Assembly (NCBI GenBank): GCA_035294565.1
Contig: DATGKR010000168.1
Coordinates: 1-27,146 of the forward strand
Length of the DNA stretch: 27,146 nucleotides
Direction: 5' to 3'
From: DATGKR01 sp035294565
GTDB taxonomy: Bacteria > Actinomycetota > Acidimicrobiia > Acidimicrobiales > Palsa-688
In this document: positions 1 through 5,983 of the stretch, piece after piece
Layout of the letters: every line of letters starts with the position of its first letter
Position numbering within the stretch: position 1 is the stretch's first letter
Program-made: the position numbers and the translations under genes
Notes under the pieces: model-generated
Databases searched by the model: none
What the model saw: the letters and a program-made list of their open reading frames with translations, nothing else
Told to the model about the DNA's origin: nothing

Positions 1-38
1 AAGTCCAGGATCGCGCGGTCCCGGTCCGAAAGTGCCAT
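1..38 (-). CDS. DUF3263-like protein, N-terminal fragment (cut by window edge)
   Basis: Only the first 12 codons are inside the window, reading from an ATG at 38 towards position 1. The visible peptide is MALSDRDRAILD, which resembles the start of the small actinobacterial DUF3263 family (typically LSxRDRAILDFE...). The family is a short protein of unknown function, suspected to bind DNA. No strong ribosome binding site precedes the ATG. The rest lies outside the window, so the call depends on a very short match and could be chance. Confidence 0.4.
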   Translation of the reverse strand, partial: MALSDRDRAILD

Positions 39-285
39 CCGACCGAGCCTGCCATCCCGGCAAGCTCGGCACAAGCATCCTCGATTCGCCGAGTGACCAG
101 GGGACAGCGCGTCGTCACGGTGTCGCTCACGGGCACGATCCAGCGCGGCGCCGTCGATGCATCGGACTTGGCATCTCTTTTCTCTTTTCGCTAGGCGCTG
201 TTCGCCGAGGGGAGCGGGACGCCAGGCCGCCGGCCTCTCGGGTCGCGCGCAGCCTGGTCCGCAAGGGCTCTTCCTCGGCGGCTGG
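39..285. other. intergenic region between the edge fragment and tauE-like gene
   Basis: No gene is supported here. The stretch would be the upstream region of the minus-strand fragment at 1-38. It holds a perfect 7-bp tandem repeat of CTCTTTT (175-181 and 182-188) forming a pyrimidine tract on the plus strand. I see no convincing -35/-10 pair or terminator. Longer open frames crossing it are shadows of the high-GC sequence. Confidence 0.4.
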
Positions 286-1251
286 TCAGCCCCCGCGGGC
301 GACTGCTGAGGTCCGCTCGGGGAGGCCGGCGGCGGCGGGGCGTGCTGGCCGCCACAGGCCTCCGGCCTGGCTTGCCGTCGCCGGCTTTCTGCGGCGGTGT
401 CCGGTTGCGGCTGCCGCTTCGGGGATCGCAACGCATGCCGTGCCCCCCAGGATCCACAACGGGGGTAGACCCACGTACTTCAAGCCGGAGGCGAGGACTG
501 CCCAGGCAACTCCCAGCCGCAGGACGGCTTCCGGTGCACGCGATGACAACAGCGAACCCGCCAGGACGCCCGGAACGCCGCCGGCGGCTACCGCGAGGGT
601 CATGGTCAGCTGGACGTGCCCGAAGAGGGCAGCACCTCCGGCTGCTGCCGCGCTCAGCGGTATCGCCTGCGCCAGGTCGGTGGCGACCAGCTGCCTTGCT
701 GCCAGCGCTGGGTAGGCGAGGGTAAGGAGGACCACCATCAACGATCCCGTACCCACCGAGGTCGTCCCGACCATGAAGCCCCCGGCCGCTCCGACGGCCA
801 ACGTGACCGGACGGCGGACGGGAGAAGGCCGGTGACGCAGGTTCGACCCGGTCATGTGCGCGGAACTCCGGTCAGCATTTCGGAGTCGCACTAGCCGGCG
901 GCCCACCATCGCGGCGGCCCCGGTCAACAGGGCGACGCCAATGGCCCGTTCGACGGCGACGGTGTCGCCACCGAGGAGGTGCAGCACGTAGGCGCCGGCG
1001 AAAGCGGCTGGGATGGAACCCGCCGACAGCCACGCGACAATCCCCCATTCGACGGTCCCCCGCCATGCGTGGACCGCCGCGCCGAAAGGCCGCATGACCA
1101 GCGTCGCCACGAGGTCCGAGGAGATCGCCGTCGCTAGCGGCACGCCGAACAAAATCGTCAACATAGGTGTCATCAAAGCCCCGCCGCCAGCGCCTGTGAG
1201 GCCCACGAGGAAGCCGACGCCGGCGGCGGCCAGGATCATGTACCCGTCCAA
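286..1251 (-). CDS. TauE/SafE (TSUP) family membrane transporter
   Basis: This is a polytopic inner-membrane protein of 321 residues, in the usual size range or slightly longer than the sulfite exporter TauE/SafE family, which moves small sulfur-containing or organic anions. It shows the family's internal duplication: a Gly-rich motif LTGAGGG near residues 18-24 followed by a TP, and a second copy VGTTSVGTGS near residues 161-170. Hydrophobic helices fill most of residues 5-275. The last 40 residues are Pro/Ala/Arg-rich and probably cytosolic. The start chosen is TTG at 1251, because GGAGGGAG lies about 9 bases upstream on the minus strand; an in-frame ATG at 1239 (residue 5) is the alternative. 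The gene lies downstream of the Ddn-like and padR genes on the same strand, separated by about 150 bp. Substrate is unknown. Confidence 0.85.
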   Translation of the reverse strand: MDGYMILAAAGVGFLVGLTGAGGGALMTPMLTILFGVPLATAISSDLVATLVMRPFGAAVHAWRGTVEWGIVAWLSAGSIPAAFAGAYVLHLLGGDTVAVERAIGVALLTGAAAMVGRRLVRLRNADRSSAHMTGSNLRHRPSPVRRPVTLAVGAAGGFMVGTTSVGTGSLMVVLLTLAYPALAARQLVATDLAQAIPLSAAAAGGAALFGHVQLTMTLAVAAGGVPGVLAGSLLSSRAPEAVLRLGVAWAVLASGLKYVGLPPLWILGGTACVAIPEAAAATGHRRRKPATASQAGGLWRPARPAAAGLPERTSAVARGG

Positions 1252-1402
1252 GCGCCCTGACTCCCTCCAACAGATATTTATGATCGGTTTAGTCGAGTTT
1301 AGCGCCTGTGAGGTCGGGGTTTCGAGGTGGGCGCCTCAGGCAGGTTCGCCAGACGGGTGCGCTGTACCCACCGGGCCGCTCTACCGAGCGGGGTGGTGCG
1401 CT
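1252..1402 (-). promoter_or_regulatory. leader/promoter region of the TSUP transporter gene
   Basis: The 151 bp between the Ddn-like stop and the transporter start contain an AT-rich patch (about 1265-1305) unusual for this GC-rich sequence, where a promoter for the minus-strand transporter gene is expected. On the minus strand it holds a near-repeat of CTAAACTCGA and CTAAACCGAT, then TAAATAT. GGAGGGAG at 1261-1268 serves as ribosome binding site. No consensus -35 is visible, so exact promoter placement is not claimed. Confidence 0.35.
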
Positions 1403-1849
1403 CTATTCGGCCCGGCGTGCCACGAGCAGGGGTATCACCCGCTCGGTCTTCTCCTGGTACTGGGCGTACGGCGGGTAGGCGGCGACCGCCCGCTCCCACC
1501 AGATTCGTCGCTCCTCGCCGCGGGCTTCGTGCACAACGGCGTCGAACGGCTCGGGGCCGTCCTGGATGCTCACCTGGTCGGGGGCCGCGACCATGTTGTG
1601 GTACCAGCTGGGGTGCGTGGGCGCTCCGCCTTGGGACGCGACCAGGGCGTACTCGCCGCCGTGCTCGACCCGCATGAGCGGAGTCTTGCGGACCTTGCCG
1701 CTGCGCCGGCCGCGGTGGCTGACGATCACCACCGGCATGCCGGTGTCCAAGAGGGTGTTACCCTCCCGACCGCCGGAGCGCTCATAAGCCTCGACCTGCT
1801 CACGGACCCACTGCTGGGGGCTTGGTTCGTAGTTTCCTTCGAGGGGCAT
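1403..1849 (-). CDS. Ddn-family deazaflavin (F420)-dependent nitroreductase-like protein
   Basis: The 148-residue protein matches the actinobacterial Ddn/DUF385 split-barrel family, which uses F420H2 (or in some members FMN or heme) to reduce diverse substrates. Diagnostic pieces are the segment HRGRRSGKVRKTPLMR (45-60), the motif HPSWYHNM (79-86) and the C-terminal YPPYAQYQEKTER (125-137). All three are characteristic of F420-binding members. Length is typical. It starts at an ATG at 1849 and has no strong Shine-Dalgarno sequence. It lies only 54 bp downstream of the padR-type gene, so co-transcription with that regulator is likely. Physiological substrate is unknown. Its presence implies that the organism makes F420, which fits Actinobacteria. 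Confidence 0.9.
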   Translation of the reverse strand: MPLEGNYEPSPQQWVREQVEAYERSGGREGNTLLDTGMPVVIVSHRGRRSGKVRKTPLMRVEHGGEYALVASQGGAPTHPSWYHNMVAAPDQVSIQDGPEPFDAVVHEARGEERRIWWERAVAAYPPYAQYQEKTERVIPLLVARRAE

Positions 1850-1903
1850 GCGAACAGTCTGCCGGTCCCCGCTGACCGTATGCCCTCGTCTCGAGACCCG
1901 TCG

Positions 1904-2482
1904 TCAGCGCGACGCTCTCCGACCGCCTCGAGACCGGGGAGGCGTCGGCGAACCGGCGAGACCCTTCAAGACGGCGGGGAGGTTGTCGAACCAGCGAAGG
2001 ACAGCTTCCTCGTACGAGATCCCATAGCCGAGGGTGACCCGATGCTCATCCGGAACCCCTCGGGCGGTCAGCTGGCGGTCGAGCTCCCGGTACCGCTCCA
2101 GTCGGCGGGCATGAACCGCCCGATGCTCGCTCAGCATCGTCTGCAGACAGCCTGGTTCGACCTCGTCGAGGAAGGTCAGTCTGAGCAGGAGGGGGATCCG
2201 TAGGTTCTCCGGCTCCGGATCGGTGTTCACCCACTGGCGAAAGGCCGCGCGCCCCAAGTCGGTCAGCTCGAAGGGCTGGCGGTCGCGGGGGCCCACCTCG
2301 CCGCGCCTGACCAGGCCCCGGCGGTCCAGGTCGGCCAGCTCCCTGTACACCTGGCTGCGGGTGATCGTCCAGAAGTTCCCGATCACCGTCTGCGCTTCGG
2401 AGACCAGGTCGTAGCCCGAGCGCGGACCGGCGCGAAGAAGCCCGAGCAAGGCGCCTGCCGTCGAATTCAGGGAGCTTTTCAT
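1904..2482 (-). CDS. PadR-family transcriptional regulator
   Basis: This is a 192-residue PadR-like winged-helix regulator. The N-terminal half (about residues 8-75) has the PadR pattern LLGLLRAGPRSGYDL followed by FWTITRSQVYRELADLDRRGLV and a wing ending in PFELTDLGR. The C-terminal half is helical with charged residues, fitting the PadR dimerization domain. The frame is open to a GTG at 2503, but the second of two adjacent ATGs (2482) is preferred because AGAGG (2488-2492) is placed at 5 nt from it. The gene is divergent from the small barrel protein at 2546 and adjacent to the Ddn-like gene, suggesting it controls both sides. Ligand is unknown. Confidence 0.88.
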   Translation of the reverse strand: MKSSLNSTAGALLGLLRAGPRSGYDLVSEAQTVIGNFWTITRSQVYRELADLDRRGLVRRGEVGPRDRQPFELTDLGRAAFRQWVNTDPEPENLRIPLLLRLTFLDEVEPGCLQTMLSEHRAVHARRLERYRELDRQLTARGVPDEHRVTLGYGISYEEAVLRWFDNLPAVLKGLAGSPTPPRSRGGRRASR

Positions 2483-2490
2483 CATAACCT

Positions 2491-2545
2491 CTTGACAGAG
2501 CACTTTGGACGGTCCATTATAGACTGACTAGATCAAGGAGGGAAA
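2491..2545. promoter_or_regulatory. divergent promoter with palindromic operator candidate (padR / barrel protein)
   Basis: Two promoters face away from each other. For the plus strand, TTGACA (2492-2497) and CATTAT (2515-2520) are spaced by 17 bp. For the minus strand there is a perfect TATAAT (read from 2521 to 2516) with no good -35. A perfect palindrome, TGGAC-G-GTCCA (2506-2516), touches both -10 elements and lies just downstream of the minus-strand -10. This is the expected position for an operator of the PadR-type regulator. It does not resemble the classic ATGT-N8-ACAT PadR box, so operator function is inference. The plus-strand gene has AAGGAGG (2535-2541) before its GTG. Confidence 0.5.
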
Positions 2546-2971
2546 GTGGCAATAGCTTTGACGCTGCCCTGGCGCTGGGCAAGCCGGTCACGGCCAGAGC
2601 GAGCGCTGCTCTTCGCCAGCCGTTTCGACGCCACCGGATTGAAGGACCGCTGGCGCCTGCTGGTGGGCGCGGCGGGCCTGCGCCCGGTGGTGCTCAACTC
2701 CCCAGGTGCGCTGGGCGTGAGCCTGCGCGTGGAGCCATTCGCCGGCCGCTTCTACACGCTGTCGATGTGGGCGGACGAGGCCAGCCTCAAGGCCTTCGCC
2801 CACGACGAGCCCCACCGCAGGACAGTGCGGAGCGTCAGAGGGATCGGACCGGTCCAGGGGATCCTCGTATCCCGCCCGGCGCGGCCGGTCCGGCCGGACT
2901 GGACGGATGCCGTGGCGTGGGTGGACGGCTGCGAGCCGGGGGGCTACCGCTGGGAGAGTGCTTCCCCCTAG
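2546..2971 (+). CDS. small dimeric alpha/beta-barrel (DUF3291/monooxygenase-like) protein
   Basis: The 141-residue protein starts at GTG 2546 behind a strong AAGGAGG. The centre and second half (about residues 70-115) read FYTLSMWADEASLKAFAHDEPHR, of the type found in the DUF3291 and antibiotic-biosynthesis-monooxygenase-like ferredoxin-fold proteins: a beta-strand with W, then a helix with a conserved F and H. No cofactor motif is visible, and most such proteins are cofactor-free. It is transcribed divergently from the padR-type gene and is a likely target of that regulator. Function beyond the fold is unknown; the fold call itself is by pattern only. Confidence 0.6.
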   Translation: MAIALTLPWRWASRSRPERALLFASRFDATGLKDRWRLLVGAAGLRPVVLNSPGALGVSLRVEPFAGRFYTLSMWADEASLKAFAHDEPHRRTVRSVRGIGPVQGILVSRPARPVRPDWTDAVAWVDGCEPGGYRWESASP

Positions 2972-2995
2972 CGCACGAAACGCACCACGGGGGAA
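2962..2995 (+). terminator. hairpin at the end of the small barrel protein gene
   Basis: TTCCCCC (2962-2968) pairs perfectly with GGGGGAA (2989-2995). Inside it, GCG (2971-2973) can pair with CGC (2981-2983) around CACGAAA. The structure overlaps the stop codon of the upstream gene and precedes the tRNA. There is no clear U-tract, so termination efficiency is uncertain. Confidence 0.4.
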
Positions 2996-3052
2996 TCTGT
3001 CCGGCACGGGAACTACGCTCGGGCTGGACGCCCACGGGCGGTCCGGAGACTC

Positions 3053-3126
3053 GCCCGAGTAGCTCAGTTGGCCAGAGCAGGCGCCTTGTAAGCGTCAGGT
3101 CGCCGGTTCGAAGCCGGCCTCGGGCT
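3053..3126 (+). tRNA. tRNA-Thr(TGT)
   Basis: A complete cloverleaf can be drawn. The acceptor stem GCCCGAG (3053-3059) pairs with CTCGGGC (3119-3125), and the discriminator base is T. The D stem is GCTC/GAGC (3062-3065/3075-3078). The anticodon stem is GGCGC/GCGTC (3080-3084/3092-3096, one G-T pair) with loop CTTGTAA, so the anticodon is TGT, reading ACA threonine codons. The T stem is GCCGG/CCGGC (3102-3106/3114-3118) with loop TTCGAAG. CCA is not encoded. It sits between the accessory-looking left block and the conserved housekeeping block. Confidence 0.96.
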
Positions 3127-3213
3127 CTCAGAAAACCACTGGTGGGGGGTATTTCTTGGGGGAGGGCCGAGGTGCTGTGATCTCGCCGTGCGCGGTTCTC
3201 GTTGAGCGCGAAC

Positions 3214-3232
3214 GGCCCCCGGTGGCGGGGCC
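3214..3232 (-). terminator. hairpin downstream of histidine phosphatase gene
   Basis: GGCCCC (3214-3219) and GGGGCC (3227-3232) form a 6-bp all-GC stem with a 7-base loop. It starts 10 bp beyond the stop of the minus-strand phosphatase gene and lies between the convergent tRNA gene and that gene, so it could terminate from either side. No U-tract follows on either strand. Confidence 0.4.
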
Positions 3233-3242
3233 AGCCGCTTTG

Positions 3243-3938
3243 TCAGAGGTCCTCGAGGTGGGCGGTGTCGTTGTAGCAGCGCACCACCCAGCGCCCCTCC
3301 GGCAGGACGACTATCTCGCTCAGCGACCCGTTGGCCGCGCCGGCGAACGCCAGGGCACTCCCCCCGGTCGCCTCGGCCATGATCCGGCCTATCACCCCGC
3401 CATGGGTGAAGACCGCAACCAGCTGGTCGGGATGCGCCGCCGCGATCCGTCCGAGGCCGGCCCTGATCCGCTCGACGAAGCGCCCGTCGGGCTCCGCCCC
3501 GGGGATCACGTCCCACCGCCCCTCCTCCAGCAGCCTCCGGGCGACCGGTCCGCCTTCGAGGATCTTGGCCCGGTAGAGGCCGCCCTCCCATTCGCCGAGG
3601 TATACCTCCCTCAGGTCTTCCTCGACCCGAGGGTCGATGCCGAGCACCGAGGCAAGCGGGGCGGCCGTCTCGGCAGTCCGTCGCAGATTGGTCACGTATA
3701 TGGCCGACACGGTCTCGCCGTGACGGCGCTTGCTCAGCCTGCCGGCGATCCTCTCCGCCTCCACCTTGCCCCGCGGGTCGAGCTCGGGGTCACCGTGCCC
3801 GCCGACCAGCGGGAAGGGCGCGTCGGGCCGAGCGGGGACCGACTCTCCGTGCCGCACCAGCAGGATGCTGGTCGCGCCGGGCGGACGTTCGAAGCGCAGC
3901 TGGCGGACGGCGCCGTCGCCGTCTCGGGGGGGAATCAC
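3243..3938 (-). CDS. histidine phosphatase family protein (phosphoglycerate mutase-like)
   Basis: This 231-residue protein belongs to the branch-1 histidine phosphatase superfamily. The phosphohistidine motif LVRHGES has its H at residue 30. The LRRTAET segment (85-91) supplies the second arginine. LGEWEGG (114-120) supplies the acidic proton donor, and FTHGG (177-181) supplies the second catalytic histidine at 179. All catalytic residues are present, so it should be active on a phosphomonoester; substrates in this family range widely and cannot be told here. The start is GTG at 3938. It is a single gene downstream of the long gap after sigH, and no ribosome binding site stands out. Confidence 0.87.
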   Translation of the reverse strand: MIPPRDGDGAVRQLRFERPPGATSILLVRHGESVPARPDAPFPLVGGHGDPELDPRGKVEAERIAGRLSKRRHGETVSAIYVTNLRRTAETAAPLASVLGIDPRVEEDLREVYLGEWEGGLYRAKILEGGPVARRLLEEGRWDVIPGAEPDGRFVERIRAGLGRIAAAHPDQLVAVFTHGGVIGRIMAEATGGSALAFAGAANGSLSEIVVLPEGRWVVRCYNDTAHLEDL

Positions 3939-4126
3939 GAAGCCCCGATGCTAGATGGAACACGGGCGCCGAGAGCGGGAGGGGTCGCCTGAGGGCTGGC
4001 AGGGCCGACTTCATGCCCCAGGCTGGCCAGGTGGCCATCGGGGCAGGGATGGCGACTGATACCGGCGTGGCCCGGATGCCAGGGGCTTGAAGGTTCCCAC
4101 GAACTTGGGCCGCCCTTGCGCGCCTG

Positions 4127-4192
4127 ACGAATCCCGATTTGTGAACGAGAACGGACTTAGTAGCTCTATAGCGACACTAAGTCTCGATTCGT
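4127..4192. repeat. nested inverted repeats in an AT-rich island
   Basis: The outer arms are ACGAATC (4127-4133) and GATTCGT (4186-4192). The inner arms are GACTTAGT (4154-4161) and ACTAAGTC (4176-4183), separated by 14 bases. Both pairs are perfect. The inner hairpin could act as a sigH transcript end, or the arms could be protein-binding half sites. The inner arm GGACTTAGT resembles the GGACTAGT sites upstream of sigH apart from one inserted T. Confidence 0.55.
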
Positions 4193-4227
4193 AGCATTGC
4201 TAAACGTTTCGAGGGGGGCTGGGTTCG

Positions 4228-4310
4228 AGGGCAGCTGGTTCGCGGGCGGGTGCTGGGTTTGGGAGCGGCTGGTTCGCGGCGGGTGCTAAGGGGGCGGGTG
4301 CTGGGGTCGA
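4228..4310. repeat. GC-rich imperfect direct repeats downstream of sigH
   Basis: On the plus strand GCTGGTTCGCGG followed by GCGGGTGCTGGG (from 4234) recurs as GCTGGTTCGCGG then CGGGTGCTAAGG (from 4268), and a partial GGGCGGGTGCTGGGG follows near 4291. Spacing between the first two copies is 34 bp. Read on the minus strand in one frame they encode a Pro/Ala-rich stretch that is out of frame with sigH. This may be a decayed tail or simply low-complexity drift. Confidence 0.55.
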
Positions 4311-4383
4311 GGGCGGGTAGGGTTCTGGGACCGGTGGCGCGCCCCCGACGTCGCCCGCCTCCTCAACAGCCAGCTTGGCGGGC

Positions 4384-5040
4384 TCAGGCGACGAGCGCCG
4401 GCAGGGGCTCCTCCTGCTCCTGGAAGTGGTGGTCGAGCTTGCGCTTGATGCGCTGCAGAGCGTTGTCGATCGACTTGACGTGGCGACCGAGGTGGCAGCC
4501 GATCTCGTGGTAGGACTTGCCCTCGACGTAGAGCCTGAGAACCTCGACCTCGAGCTCCGACAGGTTCTCTGCCATCGACCGGCGGATGGCGCCGATCTGC
4601 TCCTGGGAAACCACCTCGTCGGCGGGGTCGCAGGCCCTGTGGTCGCCCAGCATCTCCTCGACCGCCCCCTCGGCGGGGTCGTCCGAGCCCCGCACGCCCG
4701 AGATGGACACATACCGGTTGAGCGGCTGATGCTTCTGGCGGTTCGCCGCCTTGATGGCGCTGATGACCTGCCTGGTCACGCAGAGCTCGGCGAAGGCCCG
4801 GAACGACGATTGGCGGTCCGGCCGGAAGTCCCGTGCCGCCTTGTAGAGGCCGATCAGCCCTTCCTGCTCGATGTCGTCGGCGTCCGCCCCCACGAGGAAG
4901 TAGGTGCGGGTCTTGGCCCGGGCGAAGCGCCGGTAGCGCTGGAGGAGGACGTCGAGAGCCGACCCCTCGCCGGACTGGAACAACCTCACCAGCTCCTCGT
5001 CATCCAACTCGACGAGCTGGGCTTCGGGCGTGCAAAGCAT
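4384..5040 (-). CDS. sigH: RNA polymerase sigma factor, SigH (Spo0H)-type
   Basis: The 218-residue protein is a sigma-70 family factor of the SigH type. Sigma region 2 covers about residues 15-105, with the core-binding and -10 recognition segment DIEQEGLIGLYKAARDFRP and the segment SSFRAFAELCVTRQVISAIK. Sigma region 4 is at about 160-202, with LSELEVEVLRLYVEGKSYHEI and the recognition helix around RHVKSIDNALQRIKRKL. Region 1.1 and region 3 are lacking, as expected for this type. The ATG start at 5040 has GAGGT 7 nt upstream. Its place next to rlmB matches Bacillus subtilis, where sigH also follows rlmB, although sporulation is not implied here. It has its own promoter with repeated GGACTAGT sites. 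Confidence 0.9.
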   Translation of the reverse strand: MLCTPEAQLVELDDEELVRLFQSGEGSALDVLLQRYRRFARAKTRTYFLVGADADDIEQEGLIGLYKAARDFRPDRQSSFRAFAELCVTRQVISAIKAANRQKHQPLNRYVSISGVRGSDDPAEGAVEEMLGDHRACDPADEVVSQEQIGAIRRSMAENLSELEVEVLRLYVEGKSYHEIGCHLGRHVKSIDNALQRIKRKLDHHFQEQEEPLPALVA

Positions 5041-5066
5041 TACGGTGACCTCGCTCTTGCTTCAGT

Positions 5067-5144
5067 GGACTAGTGCAGGAGGCCATCCGATAGCTGGATC
5101 GAATGGACTAGTCATTAATAGCTAAGCCGAGGGGGCTGTGTCAA
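5067..5144 (-). promoter_or_regulatory. sigH promoter with two GGACTAGT sites
   Basis: On the minus strand a perfect TTGACA (5144-5139) is followed after 18 bp by TATTAA (5120-5115), a good housekeeping-type promoter. A palindromic GGACTAGTC lies at 5105-5113, at or just after the expected transcription start. A second GGACTAGT lies at 5067-5074, 38 bp further on in the 5' leader. A third copy (GACTAGTCC, 5229-5237) spans the rlmB stop. ACTAGT should be rare at this base composition, so these are candidate operators. Which protein binds them is not known. Confidence 0.6.
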
Positions 5145-5230
5145 CCGTCACTAACCCGCCGAAGAGCGTCAGTCGGTCAATAAAGGTGCATAAAGTACAA
5201 AAAAAGTGGCTGCAGGCCTGTCCGAGCTGA
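5145..5230 (-). other. AT-rich spacer between rlmB and the sigH promoter
   Basis: On the minus strand, after the rlmB stop, a short GGC-CTGCA-GCC hairpin is followed by a run of seven T (minus strand, about 5199-5205). This could be a weak intrinsic terminator of the carD operon. The stem is only 3 bp, so the call is tentative. The rest, up to the TTGACA of sigH, is AT-rich. Confidence 0.3.
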
Positions 5231-5983
5231 CTAGTCCGCGGAGCGCCGGCGGGCCACCTCGAAGCAGGCGACCGCCGCCGCCGCCGACACGTTGAGCGAC
5301 GGGATCGGCCCCACCTGGGGGATCGAGACGACCACCTGGCAGCGGCGCCGAACTAGGGGCGACAGGCCCCGGCCCTCCGAGCCGAGCACGATCGCCACGG
5401 GCTGGTCGGCGACGGCCAGCTCCCACAACGGCGTGGGCGCCGAGGCGTCGAGCCCGACGGTCCACAGCCCCGCCGCGGCCAGGGTGGCGAGCGCCGAGGG
5501 GATGCCCGAGGCCAGCGCCAGCGGGAGGTATTCGGCGGCGCCGGCGGCCGCCTTCACCGCCGCGGGGGTGAGCCGCGCCGAGCGGTGCCTGCCGAGCACG
5601 AGCCCCGACGCCCCCGCCCCGAGGGCGCTGCGCATGACCGCCCCGAGGTTGCGGGGGTCGGTCACGCCGTCGAGGACGACGACGAACGGCGCGCCGCCTG
5701 CCGACCCTGTGCCTGCCAGTTCCTCCACGGACAAAGGACGGACCGGCGCCGCCCGGGCCACCACCCCCTGAGGAGCGTCGGTGCGCGCCAGCGCCCTGAG
5801 GCGCTCGGGGGTCACCTTTTCAACGACGACACCCGCCGAGACGGCCATCCCCACCAGGTCGGTCGGCGCCCCCGGCTCGGCGACGTACAGGCGGCGCACC
5901 GCCCGCCGCCGGGCGACCAGCAGCTCGCGGACCGCCCTTCGGCCTTCGACCTGCTCTCCGCCGAGGCCCTCGGCGGGGCTCAC
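5231..5983 (-). CDS. rlmB: 23S rRNA 2'-O-ribose methyltransferase, TrmH/RlmB family
   Basis: This 250-residue SpoU/TrmH-family methyltransferase transfers a methyl group from S-adenosylmethionine to an rRNA ribose 2'-OH; RlmB targets G2251 of 23S rRNA in E. coli. An N-terminal substrate-binding domain begins with VEGRRAVRELL (12-22). The knotted SPOUT domain carries motif 1 DGVTDPRNLGAVMRSA (105-120), motif 2 VLGSEGRGLS (199-208) and motif 3 IPQVGPIPSLNVSAA (221-235). The GTG start at 5983 overlaps the ispF stop by four bases (GTGA), so it is probably translationally coupled. It is the last gene of the carD-ispD-ispF-rlmB operon. The exact rRNA target is inferred from the family. Confidence 0.9.
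   Translation of the reverse strand: MSPAEGLGGEQVEGRRAVRELLVARRRAVRRLYVAEPGAPTDLVGMAVSAGVVVEKVTPERLRALARTDAPQGVVARAAPVRPLSVEELAGTGSAGGAPFVVVLDGVTDPRNLGAVMRSALGAGASGLVLGRHRSARLTPAAVKAAAGAAEYLPLALASGIPSALATLAAAGLWTVGLDASAPTPLWELAVADQPVAIVLGSEGRGLSPLVRRRCQVVVSIPQVGPIPSLNVSAAAAVACFEVARRRSAD

Larger units (their letters stand above)
3939..4383. other. 445-bp gene-free region between sigH and the histidine phosphatase gene
   Basis: No gene is supported here. The left half (3939-4125) is featureless GC-rich sequence and would hold the upstream region of the phosphatase gene. Positions 4127-4205 form an AT-rich island with nested inverted repeats. Positions about 4228-4310 carry GC-rich imperfect direct repeats downstream of sigH. 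Both are listed separately. Open frames crossing the region lack start signals. Confidence 0.5.

Noticed and set aside
228..245. Partial match to the tRNA-Thr 3' end (CGGCCTC...CGGG) as possible attachment site
   Set aside because: The match is short and interrupted, expected by chance at this GC content, and no integrase is nearby.
32..715. Long plus-strand open frame (227 codons) near the left edge
   Set aside because: It lies opposite the TauE/SafE-family gene, has Arg/Pro/Ala-rich random composition and no family features; it is a shadow of GC-rich coding sequence.
1320..1400. tRNA-like pieces on the minus strand (GGTAGAGC and a TCGA loop)
   Set aside because: No acceptor stem or anticodon arm can be formed in the right spacing; only a D-arm-like string is present.
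1013..2203. 396-codon plus-strand frame
   Set aside because: It runs antisense through parts of three convincing minus-strand genes (transporter, Ddn-like, PadR) and has no recognizable domain.
5199..5230. Intrinsic terminator with T-run after rlmB
   Set aside because: The T-run is real but the stem is only 3 bp; recorded only as a tentative part of the spacer.
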